Positions 9,081 to 18,196 of a stretch of DNA of 38,139 bases are shown here, one piece after another (positions within the stretch are counted from its first letter, which is position 1; every line of letters begins with the position of its first letter). Under the pieces are notes generated by a model. It was not told the DNA's origin. It saw nothing but the letters and a program-made list of their open reading frames with translations, and ran no database searches. Both the position numbers and the translations under genes were made by a program. The DNA comes from Parabacteroides goldsteinii (GTDB lineage: Bacteria > Bacteroidota > Bacteroidia > Bacteroidales > Tannerellaceae). Location of the stretch: contig NZ_JADNBB010000044.1 in the NCBI RefSeq assembly GCF_015550595.1, positions 1 to 38,139 of the forward strand. Direction: 5' to 3'.

Positions 9081-11198
9081 ATGAATAAAACGCTTATGGC
9101 TGCCAGTCTGGCAGTAGTCTTAGGAGCCTGCAACTCCTCAAAGAAAAGCGATGTAGCCGAGTCTACACCCAATCCGTTTTTTACAGAGTACACGACACCG
9201 TTCGGTGTTCCTCCTTTCGATAAGATAGAAGTGGCACATTACAAGCCCGCTTGTGAAAAGGGAATGGAAGAACACAAAAAAGAGATCGATGCCATTGTCA
9301 ATAATACCGAAAAGCCTACTTTCGAGAATACGATTGCGGCTCTCGACCGGGCTGGTGAGTTGTTAAATAAGGTCATGTATGCTTTTGGTGGACAGTCAAG
9401 TGTGAATACGACCGACGAAATACAGGCGCTTGAACAGGAGTTTTATCCGATCCTGTCTGCCCATTTTGACGATATCAATCTGAACCCAACTCTTTTCGCC
9501 CGTGTGAAAGCGGTTTACGACCAGAAAGCATCACTGAACCTGGATAAAGAACAGGCCAGATTGCTGGAAGAAACATACAAAGGTTTTGTGCGTGGCGGTG
9601 CAAACCTGGATGCAGACAAACAAGCGAAATTGCGTGAGCTGAATGAGAAGATTTCTGTGCTGGAACTTACTTTCGGACAGAATGTATTGAAAGAAACGAA
9701 TGCTTTCAAATTGGTAGTCGATAAGAAAGAAGATCTTGCCGGCCTGCCTGAATCAGTGATTGCCGCTGCTGCTGAGACTGCCGCTGCCGATTCGATGGAA
9801 GGCAAATGGGTATTCACCCTTCATAACCCGAGTGTGATGCCTTTCCTGCAATACGCAGACAATCGTACGTTGCGCGAAAAGATGTTTAAGGCTTACATCA
9901 ACCGTGGAAACAACAACAACGAAAATGACAATAAGAATGTCGTTAAAGAACTGGTCGCCGCGCGTCTGGATAAAGCGAAGTTGTTAGGGTACGAAGACTT
10001 TGCAGCTTTCGTGCTGGATGAGAATATGGCTAAGAATGAAAAGAACGTGTATAACCTGCTCGACCAGGTCTGGACACCGGCATTGAAAAAAGCGAAAGAG
10101 GAACTCGCGGATATTAATGCTGAAATCAAGAAAGAAGGAGGTAACTTCGATGCAGAAGGTTGGGACTGGCGTTATTATACCGACAAAGCGCGTCAGGCAA
10201 AATTCAATATGGATGAAAACGAAGTACGTCCGTATCTGGAATTGAACAATGTGCGCGAGGGTGCTTTCTATGTTGCTAATAAATTGTATGGAATAACCTT
10301 TACGGAAATTAAGGATATCCCGAAACCGGATCCGGATGCTTTCGCTTTCGAATGTAAGGACAAGGACGGTTCTTTACTGGGTGTCCTTTATATGGACTTC
10401 TATACTCGTCCGGGTAAAAGCGGCGGAGCCTGGTGCGGCAGTTACCGTTCGCAGACCTACAAAGATGGAAAGAAAGTTACCCCGGTCGTTACGACTGTGT
10501 TCAATTTCAGCAAACCGGTTGCCGGACAGCCTGCTTTGTTGAGCGCGGATGAAGCTGAAACTGTCTTCCATGAATTCGGTCATGCGTTGCACGGATTGTT
10601 CTGCGATGTTCATTATTATGGTGTTTCGGATGTTCCCCGTGATTTCGTCGAGCTTCCTTCACAGGTCAATGAACACTGGGCGTTCGAACCGGAAGTCTTG
10701 AAAGTATATGCCAAACATTATCAGACAGGCGAAGTGATCCCGCAGGAACTGGTGGATAAGATCGTAAAGAGTGGTAAATACGGACAGGGTTTTGCTACCA
10801 TCGAATACCTGGCAGCTTCTTTGCTGGATATGGATTATCATATTCTGAAGGAACAACCGGTAAATATGGATGTAGAAGCCTTTGAAGCCGATGCGATGAA
10901 TAAACGCGGATTGATCAGCCAGATTCCTCCCCGTTACCGTACTACTTATTTCAGTCATACAATGACAGGCGGATATACTGCCGGTTATTACAGTTATATC
11001 TGGGCGGAAGTGCTGGATGCCGATGCTTTTGAAGCTTATAAAGAAACGGGTGATATCTTCAACCAGGAAGTGGCTCAGAAATTCCGTCAGTACATTCTTA
11101 CTCCCGGCGGTATCGACGAGGGAATGGATATGTATAAGAATTTCCGGGGCAAAGAACCCAATGTGGAACCGTTACTTAAAAACAGAGGTTTAAAATAA
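9081..11198 (+). CDS. M3-family metallopeptidase lipoprotein (first tandem copy)
   Basis: This is a zinc metallopeptidase of the M3 (thimet oligopeptidase/Dcp) family, 705 aa, which typically cleaves short peptides. The N-terminus has a lipoprotein signal with LGAC (Cys16), so the enzyme is probably anchored in the periplasm or outer membrane. The gluzincin motif HEFGH lies at His497-His501, with the third zinc ligand expected at a Glu in the following FVELPSQVNEHW segment. Conserved late segments include YRTTYFSHTMTGGYTAGYYSY. The gene is followed after 19 nt by a second copy of the same length and motif positions. The pair has one promoter candidate (9017) and one terminator (13358), suggesting a single transcript. 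Confidence 0.94.
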   Translation: MNKTLMAASLAVVLGACNSSKKSDVAESTPNPFFTEYTTPFGVPPFDKIEVAHYKPACEKGMEEHKKEIDAIVNNTEKPTFENTIAALDRAGELLNKVMYAFGGQSSVNTTDEIQALEQEFYPILSAHFDDINLNPTLFARVKAVYDQKASLNLDKEQARLLEETYKGFVRGGANLDADKQAKLRELNEKISVLELTFGQNVLKETNAFKLVVDKKEDLAGLPESVIAAAAETAAADSMEGKWVFTLHNPSVMPFLQYADNRTLREKMFKAYINRGNNNNENDNKNVVKELVAARLDKAKLLGYEDFAAFVLDENMAKNEKNVYNLLDQVWTPALKKAKEELADINAEIKKEGGNFDAEGWDWRYYTDKARQAKFNMDENEVRPYLELNNVREGAFYVANKLYGITFTEIKDIPKPDPDAFAFECKDKDGSLLGVLYMDFYTRPGKSGGAWCGSYRSQTYKDGKKVTPVVTTVFNFSKPVAGQPALLSADEAETVFHEFGHALHGLFCDVHYYGVSDVPRDFVELPSQVNEHWAFEPEVLKVYAKHYQTGEVIPQELVDKIVKSGKYGQGFATIEYLAASLLDMDYHILKEQPVNMDVEAFEADAMNKRGLISQIPPRYRTTYFSHTMTGGYTAGYYSYIWAEVLDADAFEAYKETGDIFNQEVAQKFRQYILTPGGIDEGMDMYKNFRGKEPNVEPLLKNRGLK

Positions 11199-11217
11199 GA
11201 AACTTAAACAGAACAAC

Positions 11218-13335
11218 ATGAAGAAAATGATTATGGCAGCCGGTATTGCCGTTGCACTTAGTGCCTGCAATTCGTCCGAGAAGAAGTCGGAAAACACAGC
11301 TCCCGGGGATATTTTCCTGACGGAGTTCACTACCCCCTTTGGAGTACCTCCATTTGATAAAATCACACTGGAGGACTATATGCCTGCCTTTAAAGCAGGG
11401 ATAGCCGAACAGCAAGCCGAAGTTGCGGCTATCACAAACCAGCCCGAAGCACCAGACTTTGAGAATACGATTGTTGCCCTCGACCAGAGCGGTGAGACAT
11501 TGCGCCGGGTCAGTGCCGTCTTTTATGGTCAGAACAGTGCCAATACGAATGACGAAATGCAGGCTGTGAGCCGTGAATTGTCACCGCTGTTGTCGAAAAA
11601 CAGCGACGATATCCGTATGAACGCAGACCTGTTCAAGCGTATCAAGACGGTTTATGATAACCAGGAAGCGATGAACCTCGACAAGGAACAGAAAAAACTG
11701 TTGGAGGAAACGTATAAGAGTTTCGTTCGTGGCGGTGCAAACCTCGATGCGGAAAAGCAGGCCCGCTTGCGTGAACTGAACAGCGAGATCTCCATGCTTC
11801 AGCTTACTTTCGGACAGAATATGCTGAAAGAAACCAACGCTTTCAAGCTGGTGATCGACAATAAGGCCGACCTGGCAGGCTTGCCCGAAAGCCTGGTATT
11901 AAATGCCGAAGCGGCTGCCCGTGGCGCCGGAATGGAAGGTAAGTGGCTTTTCACCCTGCATAATCCGAGCGTAATGCCTTTCCTGCAATATGCAGATAAT
12001 CGTGCTTTGCGTGAAAAGATATTCAACGGTTACATCAACCGTGGCAATAACGGTAACGATGCCGATAATAAAGAAGTCGTACGTAAACTGATCTCTCTTC
12101 GTCTGGAAAAGGCCAAACTGATGGGATACGACGATTATGCTTCTTTCGTTCTGGAAGACCGGATGGCAAAGACATCCGATAAGGTGTATGCCCTTTTGGA
12201 TGAGATCTGGACACCGGCTATAAATAAAGCAAAATCGGAATTGGCCGACATCAATGCCGAGATAAAGAAAGAAGGCGGTAACTTCCAGGCTGAAGGTTGG
12301 GACTGGCGTTATTATTTCGAGAAAGCAAAGAAGGCAAAATTTGACCTGGACGAGAACCAGGTGCGCCCGTATCTGAAACTCGAGAACGTGCGCGACGGTG
12401 CTTTCTATGTAGCCAACAAGCTGTATGGAATTACATTTACTCCGATAAAGAATGTCCCTCTTCCACATCCCGATGCAGAAGCATTCGAATGTAAAGATAA
12501 AGATGGTACACATCTGGGTGTATTGTATATGGACTATTTCCCGCGTGCCAGCAAAAGAGGTGGTGCGTGGTGCGGTACGTATCGTTCGCAAACCTACCAG
12601 GATGGCAAGCGTCAGGGACCTGTTGTTACGATTGTTTGTAACTTCTCGCAACCTTCTCCCGGCCAGCCTGCTTTGCTGAGTGCCGATGAAGCGGAAACAC
12701 TGTTCCATGAGTTCGGACATGGTTTGCATAATCTTTTCAAAGATGTACATTATTATGGCGTATCGGGTGTTCCCCGCGACTTCGTGGAGTTGCCTTCACA
12801 GATCATGGAACATTGGGTATTCGAACCGGAAGTGTTGAAGGTTTATGCCAAGCATTACCAGACAGGTGAAGTGATCCCTGCCGAACTGATTGAAAAGTTG
12901 GATAAGAGTGGCAAATACGGACAAGGATTTGCAACAACCGAATACCTGGCAGCTTCCTTACTGGATATGGATTTCCATGTATTGAAAGAAGTACATGACG
13001 GTGCAGACGTAATGAAGTTTGAAGAGACTGTCCTCGGTGAACGTGGCTTATTGAAGCAGATCCCGTCCCGCTATCGTACGACGTATTTTAATCACACGAT
13101 GGGCGGTGGCTACACAGCCGGTTATTACAGCTACATCTGGGCGGAAGTGCTCGACTCGGATGCTTACCAGGCCTTTAAGGAAAGTGGCGATATCTTCAAT
13201 CCTGAAGTGGCTGCTAAATTCCGTACGTATGTCCTGACACCGGGCGGCATCGACGATGCGATGGATATGTATAAAAACTTCCGTGGTAAAGAACCTAATA
13301 CAGATCCGCTTCTGAAGAACAGAGGACTGAAATAA
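11218..13335 (+). CDS. M3-family metallopeptidase lipoprotein (second tandem copy)
   Basis: This is a paralogue of the preceding gene, also exactly 705 aa, with HEFGH at the same residue positions (497-501) and a lipobox LSAC (Cys17). Most of the sequence aligns without gaps, for example NPSVMPFLQYADNR and GYTAGYYSYIWAEVLD in both. Differences concentrate in the first 180 residues and in the segment just after the motif (LHNLFKD versus LHGLFCD), which may alter peptide preference. It ends in the same MYKNFRGKEPN...PLLKNRGLK tail. A tandem duplication followed by divergence is the simplest explanation. A terminator lies 22 nt after the stop. Confidence 0.94.
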   Translation: MKKMIMAAGIAVALSACNSSEKKSENTAPGDIFLTEFTTPFGVPPFDKITLEDYMPAFKAGIAEQQAEVAAITNQPEAPDFENTIVALDQSGETLRRVSAVFYGQNSANTNDEMQAVSRELSPLLSKNSDDIRMNADLFKRIKTVYDNQEAMNLDKEQKKLLEETYKSFVRGGANLDAEKQARLRELNSEISMLQLTFGQNMLKETNAFKLVIDNKADLAGLPESLVLNAEAAARGAGMEGKWLFTLHNPSVMPFLQYADNRALREKIFNGYINRGNNGNDADNKEVVRKLISLRLEKAKLMGYDDYASFVLEDRMAKTSDKVYALLDEIWTPAINKAKSELADINAEIKKEGGNFQAEGWDWRYYFEKAKKAKFDLDENQVRPYLKLENVRDGAFYVANKLYGITFTPIKNVPLPHPDAEAFECKDKDGTHLGVLYMDYFPRASKRGGAWCGTYRSQTYQDGKRQGPVVTIVCNFSQPSPGQPALLSADEAETLFHEFGHGLHNLFKDVHYYGVSGVPRDFVELPSQIMEHWVFEPEVLKVYAKHYQTGEVIPAELIEKLDKSGKYGQGFATTEYLAASLLDMDFHVLKEVHDGADVMKFEETVLGERGLLKQIPSRYRTTYFNHTMGGGYTAGYYSYIWAEVLDSDAYQAFKESGDIFNPEVAAKFRTYVLTPGGIDDAMDMYKNFRGKEPNTDPLLKNRGLK

Positions 13336-13357
13336 AAATATTGAGTTTATATTGTAG

Positions 13358-13400
13358 GAAGCTGTATCAAAAGACATTTAGATACAGCTTCTTTCTTTTT
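13358..13400 (+). terminator. Terminator of the M3 peptidase operon
   Basis: GAAGCTGTATC (13358-13368) pairs perfectly with GATACAGCTTC (13381-13391) across a 12-nt loop, followed by TTTCTTTTT. The opposite strand has no comparable T-run, so it acts mainly on the plus strand. Confidence 0.8.
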
Positions 13401-13410
13401 GAAGGTTTCT

Positions 13411-14730
13411 TTACTTTTTCAAAGCATACCTTTTCGGATACCCGAAGAAGATTGCCAATAAGGCGCCGAATCCTAATAAGTAAGGATAATATAAATACTG
13501 CATGATTTCGATAGGAGAGACACCGCCAAGGCCGGCAGCCATCAATAGTTGAGCTCCATAAGGGATAATACCCTGCACGAAGCACGAGAATATATCGAGT
13601 AGGCTGGCACTACGGCGTGGATCTACATGGAAACGGTCGGCTACGTCTTTGGCGATCGGACCGGCCATTATCAGGGCGATCGTATTGTTTGCCGTACAAA
13701 GATTGGCGAAGCTGACCAGGGCGGCAATACTCAGTTCGGCTCCTTTGACGGAACGGATATGCGAAGTCAGTTTCAGGATAATCCAGTCGATACCTCCGTT
13801 ATAGCGTATCATTTCCAGCATACCACCAGCAAGCAGAGTAACGATAATCAGTTCACCCATGTTGGTGATACCGAGTCCCATCGAAGCTGTCCATCCCCAT
13901 ACATCGAAGCCTCCGGTGAACAATCCTACAATACCTGACAACAGGATACCGATAAACAATACCAACATCACATTTACTCCGAAGATAGCCGTAACAAGTA
14001 CCACCACATAAGGTATTACTTTTGCCCACTCGATGGTGCCGGCTACATAGTGGCTGTCCATTCCGCTTCCTATCAAAATGTATATTATACCTGTTATGAT
14101 CGCTATCGGAAGGGCAATACGGATATTCACTTTAAACTTATCGTTCATGTTGCATCCTTGTGTACGGGTTGCAACAATGGTTGTGTCTGAAATAAACGAC
14201 AGGTTATCGCCGAACATAGCGCCGCTGACCACTACACCGAGCATCAGGGCATCGGGCATCCCTGTCTTGGTGGCAATACCTACTGCCACGGGAGCCAGAG
14301 CGACAATCGTTCCGACGGAGGTGCCTACGGAGATGGAGATAAAACAGGCTGCCAGGAAGATACCCGCGGCCAGCAGGTTACCGGGTAGGATCGACATGGC
14401 CAGGTTGACGGTCGCATCTACGGCTCCCATCGACTTGGCTGTCTGTGCAAAAGCGCCGGCCAGAATGAAGATAAGCACCATCAATATGATGTTGGTGTTG
14501 GCTGCTCCGCGACAGAACTGTTCGATGCGGTTGGATAGTTTGCCTCCCTTGGATATAGCGATGGCAACTACCGACGAGATAACAAAAGCTACCGTGATAG
14601 GCATCTTGTAAAAGTCGCCGGCCAATATCGAAACAACCAGATAGGTAAGCAAAAATACCAATAGCGGTATAAGTGCCCATGCATTCGGTGCATGATTTAA
14701 TGGAGAACTAGAAAGAGAATCGTAACGCAA
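13411..14730 (-). CDS. NhaC-family Na+/H+ antiporter
   Basis: This is a polytopic inner-membrane protein (439 aa) with about 11 hydrophobic segments, recognised as NhaC type by segments such as GTSVGTIVALAPVAVGIA, MFGDNLSFISDTT and ANNTIALIMAGPIAKDVA. In the family these are sodium/proton or related ion/organic-acid antiporters. The only usable start is the ATG at 14730, which lies inside the end of the upstream DUF5686 gene, so the two genes overlap by 23 nt. The overlap suggests co-transcription and probably coupled translation. Substrate beyond the family level is not predictable here. Confidence 0.9.
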   Translation of the reverse strand: MRYDSLSSSPLNHAPNAWALIPLLVFLLTYLVVSILAGDFYKMPITVAFVISSVVAIAISKGGKLSNRIEQFCRGAANTNIILMVLIFILAGAFAQTAKSMGAVDATVNLAMSILPGNLLAAGIFLAACFISISVGTSVGTIVALAPVAVGIATKTGMPDALMLGVVVSGAMFGDNLSFISDTTIVATRTQGCNMNDKFKVNIRIALPIAIITGIIYILIGSGMDSHYVAGTIEWAKVIPYVVVLVTAIFGVNVMLVLFIGILLSGIVGLFTGGFDVWGWTASMGLGITNMGELIIVTLLAGGMLEMIRYNGGIDWIILKLTSHIRSVKGAELSIAALVSFANLCTANNTIALIMAGPIAKDVADRFHVDPRRSASLLDIFSCFVQGIIPYGAQLLMAAGLGGVSPIEIMQYLYYPYLLGFGALLAIFFGYPKRYALKK

Positions 14731-17293
14731 TACGCACCCCTCCTTTCTTTATATTAGGTTCATTCAGGTAGGTCAGACGACGGTAATAGTCGATACGCAG
14801 TATCTTGAAGATATTTTCAAGACCGACACTTGCTTCCATGTAAGGTGTATTACCCAGAGGACGCGTGCCGTCGGGCAATATGAACAGGCCGGGAGTCATT
14901 GTCGGGTTATTCTTGTCGGTCAGACCGCCATAGATCCCATTAAAAGAGATTACTTCGCGAAGGCGTAACCACTTGACGCCCGGTATACGGTTCAGTATCC
15001 ATCCTTTCATATAGTAAGTGGCATTGAATGACACATACTGGTCGGTCACGAATTCCAATGCGTTCATCATGTGGAATGCTTCCGGCTGAATGGTGATCGA
15101 CTGGTTGGTATTCGGCAGTATCAATAGAGGGAAAGGTACTTTGTTCCATACTTTTCCGGCTTTCAACTGTGTATCGATATGGCCGAATGAGGATAGCCAG
15201 ATACGCTTTTCGGCACTGAGTTCCGTATGATTGTAGTTATATTCTCCGCCTAATACCCCTTTCAGACCCAGTTGATGGGACAGTTTGAATACAGGGGCAT
15301 CTTTCGATAGGTTGAATACCGACTCTTTTCCGGAACGACCGTCATAAGAACGTTCTCCGGGGGCAAAACGAAGCTGTGTCCCGATTTCAGAGGTTGTGAT
15401 ACTTTTCTTATGGATCAGAGTACCATTTGCATCCTGTTCTATATATTTCAGTGTACCTGCCGCCTGGTTATTCTGGTTATATACCCACGATCTCCAGGTC
15501 AGGCCGTTCAGCCATTCCTTTTCATACTGGAACATCGACTTGCGGATATATTGCATCTTGGTCACAGGTTCACCCACTTTCCAGGCAACGAAGATGTTAT
15601 CTTTACTGGTAAAGAGGAAGTCCTGTCCCGGAGTATATACATCATATTCCTGAATGAAGGAGAGATTGTTTACCGGGCTTTCTCCTTCATGGTAGAGTTT
15701 TTTATTGAAGCTGTGTGTCAGCTTGACATTATACTTCAGTTTACGGTCGTTCGTTCCGTAGGCCAGATAACCGCTGGCGAACCAATACGGGTTGAGGTTA
15801 GCTGTTGTCATACCTCCGACACGCAGGCGTACACCTTCCAGGCTGTTACCACTGATGGTCGTGTTCATCGGCCCGAAGTCGAACTTTGTCGATTTTTTGT
15901 CTCCTGCCGTAGGGATATACCCGGATATAAGTATCTCTGCCGTTTTGATGATTACGTTGAATGCCGGCACTTTGCGGAGTTGTGCCAACAGGTCGTCGAG
16001 TGCGTTCTCCTTTTCTTTCAGGGGAATATGACGGTTGTTGACCCAGAACGTATCGGGTTGTTCGATTGCTACGGGCAGGGTATGGAGCGGCCCCAACAAG
16101 TTAAAGACGGAGTCGGCCTTTTCGACGTTGAAGTTATATTTCTCGTAATTCCTTAATTGGTGTGCATAGAGTTGTTGTGCTCCTTTCACAATATAGAAAT
16201 TAACGTAAGTGTTTTCGTTCTTGACAACCCAGGTACTGTCGGGCATGCGTTCGAACTCCTGTTCGATACGAAGTTTATCCACCCAGTTGAGGTTGATATT
16301 TACCGGTGTATTAAGCAGGAATTTCTTTACTGCATAGTTGCCGTCCAGTGTAATATATAATCTCCCGGTAAAACCGTAACTCTGGCTGTTGACCGGAACA
16401 AAGGCCAGGTCGACACATTTATCACCTCCTATATCCAGCGTATCCATGATGTAATACTTGTAATAACTGGTGGCCAGAGTAGAGGATAGCGGGCTGACAA
16501 AACGGTTCAGCAGGATATTGATGTTATTGTCGAAGATATTGATACCTTGGAATATTTCTTCCAGGTTAGAGGTGATGCCGCCACCATCGTCCAGCGTCTG
16601 GTCGACACCTTGCATACGTTTCCCTTTGACGATTGTCTTTTCGGTTTTCGGTTGCTTCCGGTAGTATTTATCCGCAATCGTTTCCCGTACGGAAAGGGTC
16701 AGGATCGGTTTTCCGTTGAACTCGGATGTGTCGAGATAGTTTCGGATGAACTTAAATTTCTTCATGAACTTGTTCTTCTCGAAGTCCGGGTTGAAGTCGT
16801 CCAGCGAGAGGGATAGTTTCTCGTAAACTTCCGTTTGGTATTCGTCTTTTGCTTCGATACGGTTATCGTTTTTATGCTCGATCACTTTCTTGATAAGTTC
16901 GACAGCCGGATTATCTTTGCGGGTATATTTTTCCCTTTTGGGCTTTACTACGACTTCCGAAATCTCGAAAGCGGTAGGACGTATCTTTATATCGAGACCA
17001 TCGTTCTTCTGGTCTTTTTTCAGGTCGATCACTTTGGTGTCGTATCCCAGTGATGCAAAGGCCAGTTTATTATACCCTTTATCATTTTGCAGGGTAAACT
17101 TTCCGTTATCGTCGGTCATTGCACCGATCGTGGAACCGTCGAAATAGACGGATACGAAGGCCAAAGGCTCTCCGGTAATTGAATCTTTCACAATACCGGA
17201 TGCAGAAGTAATGCTTTGAGCATATAAAACAGAGAGACCAGTCACTGCCTGCAATAGAACCAACAGCAATATAAAGCGAATTCTTTTTACCAT
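14708..17293 (-). CDS. DUF5686 / CarboxypepD_reg-like outer-membrane protein
   Basis: This 861-aa exported protein is typical of Bacteroidetes. A signal peptide ends around VLYAQ. A carboxypeptidase-regulatory-like (Ig-like) domain spans about 28-115 (GIVKDSITGEPLAFVSVYFDG, FASLGYDTKVIDL). A middle region of about 115-400 contains GRLYITLDGNYAVKKFLL, resembling the proteins at 27916 and 30900. The last about 400 residues are beta-rich with alternating aromatics and end in RIALRFSF, as expected for an outer-membrane barrel. The terminal Phe supports membrane insertion by the BAM machinery. Function is unknown at the family level. It precedes and overlaps nhaC-like gene by 23 nt. Confidence 0.88.
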   Translation of the reverse strand: MVKRIRFILLLVLLQAVTGLSVLYAQSITSASGIVKDSITGEPLAFVSVYFDGSTIGAMTDDNGKFTLQNDKGYNKLAFASLGYDTKVIDLKKDQKNDGLDIKIRPTAFEISEVVVKPKREKYTRKDNPAVELIKKVIEHKNDNRIEAKDEYQTEVYEKLSLSLDDFNPDFEKNKFMKKFKFIRNYLDTSEFNGKPILTLSVRETIADKYYRKQPKTEKTIVKGKRMQGVDQTLDDGGGITSNLEEIFQGINIFDNNINILLNRFVSPLSSTLATSYYKYYIMDTLDIGGDKCVDLAFVPVNSQSYGFTGRLYITLDGNYAVKKFLLNTPVNINLNWVDKLRIEQEFERMPDSTWVVKNENTYVNFYIVKGAQQLYAHQLRNYEKYNFNVEKADSVFNLLGPLHTLPVAIEQPDTFWVNNRHIPLKEKENALDDLLAQLRKVPAFNVIIKTAEILISGYIPTAGDKKSTKFDFGPMNTTISGNSLEGVRLRVGGMTTANLNPYWFASGYLAYGTNDRKLKYNVKLTHSFNKKLYHEGESPVNNLSFIQEYDVYTPGQDFLFTSKDNIFVAWKVGEPVTKMQYIRKSMFQYEKEWLNGLTWRSWVYNQNNQAAGTLKYIEQDANGTLIHKKSITTSEIGTQLRFAPGERSYDGRSGKESVFNLSKDAPVFKLSHQLGLKGVLGGEYNYNHTELSAEKRIWLSSFGHIDTQLKAGKVWNKVPFPLLILPNTNQSITIQPEAFHMMNALEFVTDQYVSFNATYYMKGWILNRIPGVKWLRLREVISFNGIYGGLTDKNNPTMTPGLFILPDGTRPLGNTPYMEASVGLENIFKILRIDYYRRLTYLNEPNIKKGGVRIALRFSF

Positions 17294-17330
17294 GAAACTA
17301 ACGTTATTCCTTCTCGGATAATGCAGTTGG

Positions 17331-17338
17331 CAAAGGTA
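17331..17338 (-). promoter_or_regulatory. Candidate -7 box for the DUF5686-NhaC unit
   Basis: On the minus strand the sequence reads TACCTTTG, an exact TAnnTTTG match, about 38 nt upstream of the ATG at 17293. No -33 TTG at the usual spacing is visible. Confidence 0.4.
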
Positions 17339-17416
17339 CTCTTTTTCTTTAGAGGGAAGGAGTATGCCTTATTAATAATATTTAATCAAGGGGGATGATA
17401 ATGAAGAGGGAATTTA

Positions 17417-17446
17417 TTGGAGGAGTTAATTAATTAGTTAACTTTG
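17417..17446 (+). promoter_or_regulatory. Promoter and candidate operator of the toxin-antitoxin pair
   Basis: TTG (17417-17419) and TAACTTTG (17439-17446) are separated by 19 bp, the ideal spacing for a Bacteroidetes sigma-70-type promoter. An inverted repeat AGTTAA-N8-TTAACT (17424-17443) covers the spacer and the start of the -7 box, exactly where an autorepressor would bind. The toxin ATG is 25 nt downstream. Confidence 0.6.
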
Positions 17447-17471
17447 CGGATGTAATACTAAAATCGTAACT

Positions 17472-17819
17472 ATGAAGTATAAGCGTGATCTTATCCTGTA
17501 TAAGGATTATTTTAATGACTTCTATGGAGGTTTGTCACAGGAAGTCGAAAAAAAGGTAGATTATATTCTATGGGTAATAATGACGGAAGATATAATTCCG
17601 GCTAAGTATTTCAGACATATAGTAGGAGTGAAAGGCCTATATGAAATACGTATAGAATATGAGGGAAATATATATCGCATTTTTTGTTGTTTGGATGAAG
17701 GGCAAATAGTTGTTCTATTCAATGGCTTTCAAAAGAAAACGCAAAAGAGTCCGTTGCAACAGACCAGGCAAGCACGTAAAATCATGAATGAATATTTAAA
17801 GGAAAAGAAAGGAAAGTAA
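17472..17819 (+). CDS. RelE/HigB-type (Gp49-like) toxin of a type II TA system
   Basis: This 115-aa basic protein matches the phage-derived Gp49-like/HigB branch of the RelE/ParE superfamily, whose members are usually mRNA-cleaving toxins. Recognisable parts are VGVKGLYEIRIEYEGNIYRIFCC (central beta sheet with Arg residues) and the C-terminal LFNGFQKKTQKSP signature. The antitoxin gene follows after only 2 nt. The toxin-first order is characteristic of higBA-type modules. Its composition is visibly more AT-rich than the flanking genes, consistent with horizontal acquisition. Confidence 0.88.
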   Translation: MKYKRDLILYKDYFNDFYGGLSQEVEKKVDYILWVIMTEDIIPAKYFRHIVGVKGLYEIRIEYEGNIYRIFCCLDEGQIVVLFNGFQKKTQKSPLQQTRQARKIMNEYLKEKKGK

Positions 17820-17821
17820 TT

Positions 17822-18148
17822 ATGGAAGAAATATATTTGTCAGAAGAGAAGAAGAAGCAGATTAAAGGTTGTCGTACTTTCGGAGAGTTGTTGGATGTCA
17901 AATATGGTCTGGAAGGAACTCCTGAACGTAATCAGTTCGAAGAAGAAGCACAGGCTTTTATCCTGGCCGAACGTCTGAAGGAAGAACGTCTTAAAGCCGG
18001 TCTTACTCAGGAACAATTAGCTGAAAAGATCGGAACAAAGAAAAGCTATATCTCACGTATTGAGAATGGCAAATGTGATGTGCAACTATCCACCTTATAT
18101 AAGATATTCCGTGGATTAGGAAAGCAGATAAGCGTAACAGTTCTGTAA
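17822..18148 (+). CDS. XRE/HigA-type helix-turn-helix antitoxin
   Basis: This is a 108-aa protein with an HTH_3 domain in its C-terminal half (about 52-105). The recognition region reads LTQEQLAEKIGTKKSYISRIENG, followed by LSTLYKIFRGLG. The acidic N-terminal half likely wraps the toxin. It pairs with the preceding toxin gene (2-nt spacing) and is expected to neutralise it and repress the shared promoter at 17417-17446. This functional assignment is by family and context. Confidence 0.9.
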   Translation: MEEIYLSEEKKKQIKGCRTFGELLDVKYGLEGTPERNQFEEEAQAFILAERLKEERLKAGLTQEQLAEKIGTKKSYISRIENGKCDVQLSTLYKIFRGLGKQISVTVL

Positions 18149-18149
18149 A

Positions 18150-18187
18150 GAAAAACAAGGGCTCTGATTGGAAGATCAGAGCCCTTG
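18150..18187 (-). terminator. Terminator of the mfd-ligase-mannosidase unit
   Basis: CAAGGGCTCTGAT (18156-18168) and ATCAGAGCCCTTG (18175-18187) form a perfect 13-bp stem with a 6-nt loop. Read on the minus strand it is followed by TTTTTC, placing it just after the beta-mannosidase stop. On the plus strand there is no T-run, so its effect on the antitoxin transcript is less certain. Confidence 0.8.
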
Positions 18188-18196
18188 TCGTATCAA

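Noticed and set aside
11899-12750. 283-codon minus-strand frame opposite the second M3 peptidase
   Set aside because: A similar antisense frame exists opposite the first copy, as expected from shared coding sequence rather than from a real gene.
13411-17293. DUF5686-NhaC overlap as a frameshift or fusion
   Set aside because: The 23-nt overlap is in different frames, the DUF5686 protein ends with a proper barrel-type RFSF terminus, and NhaC is full length, so both genes look intact.
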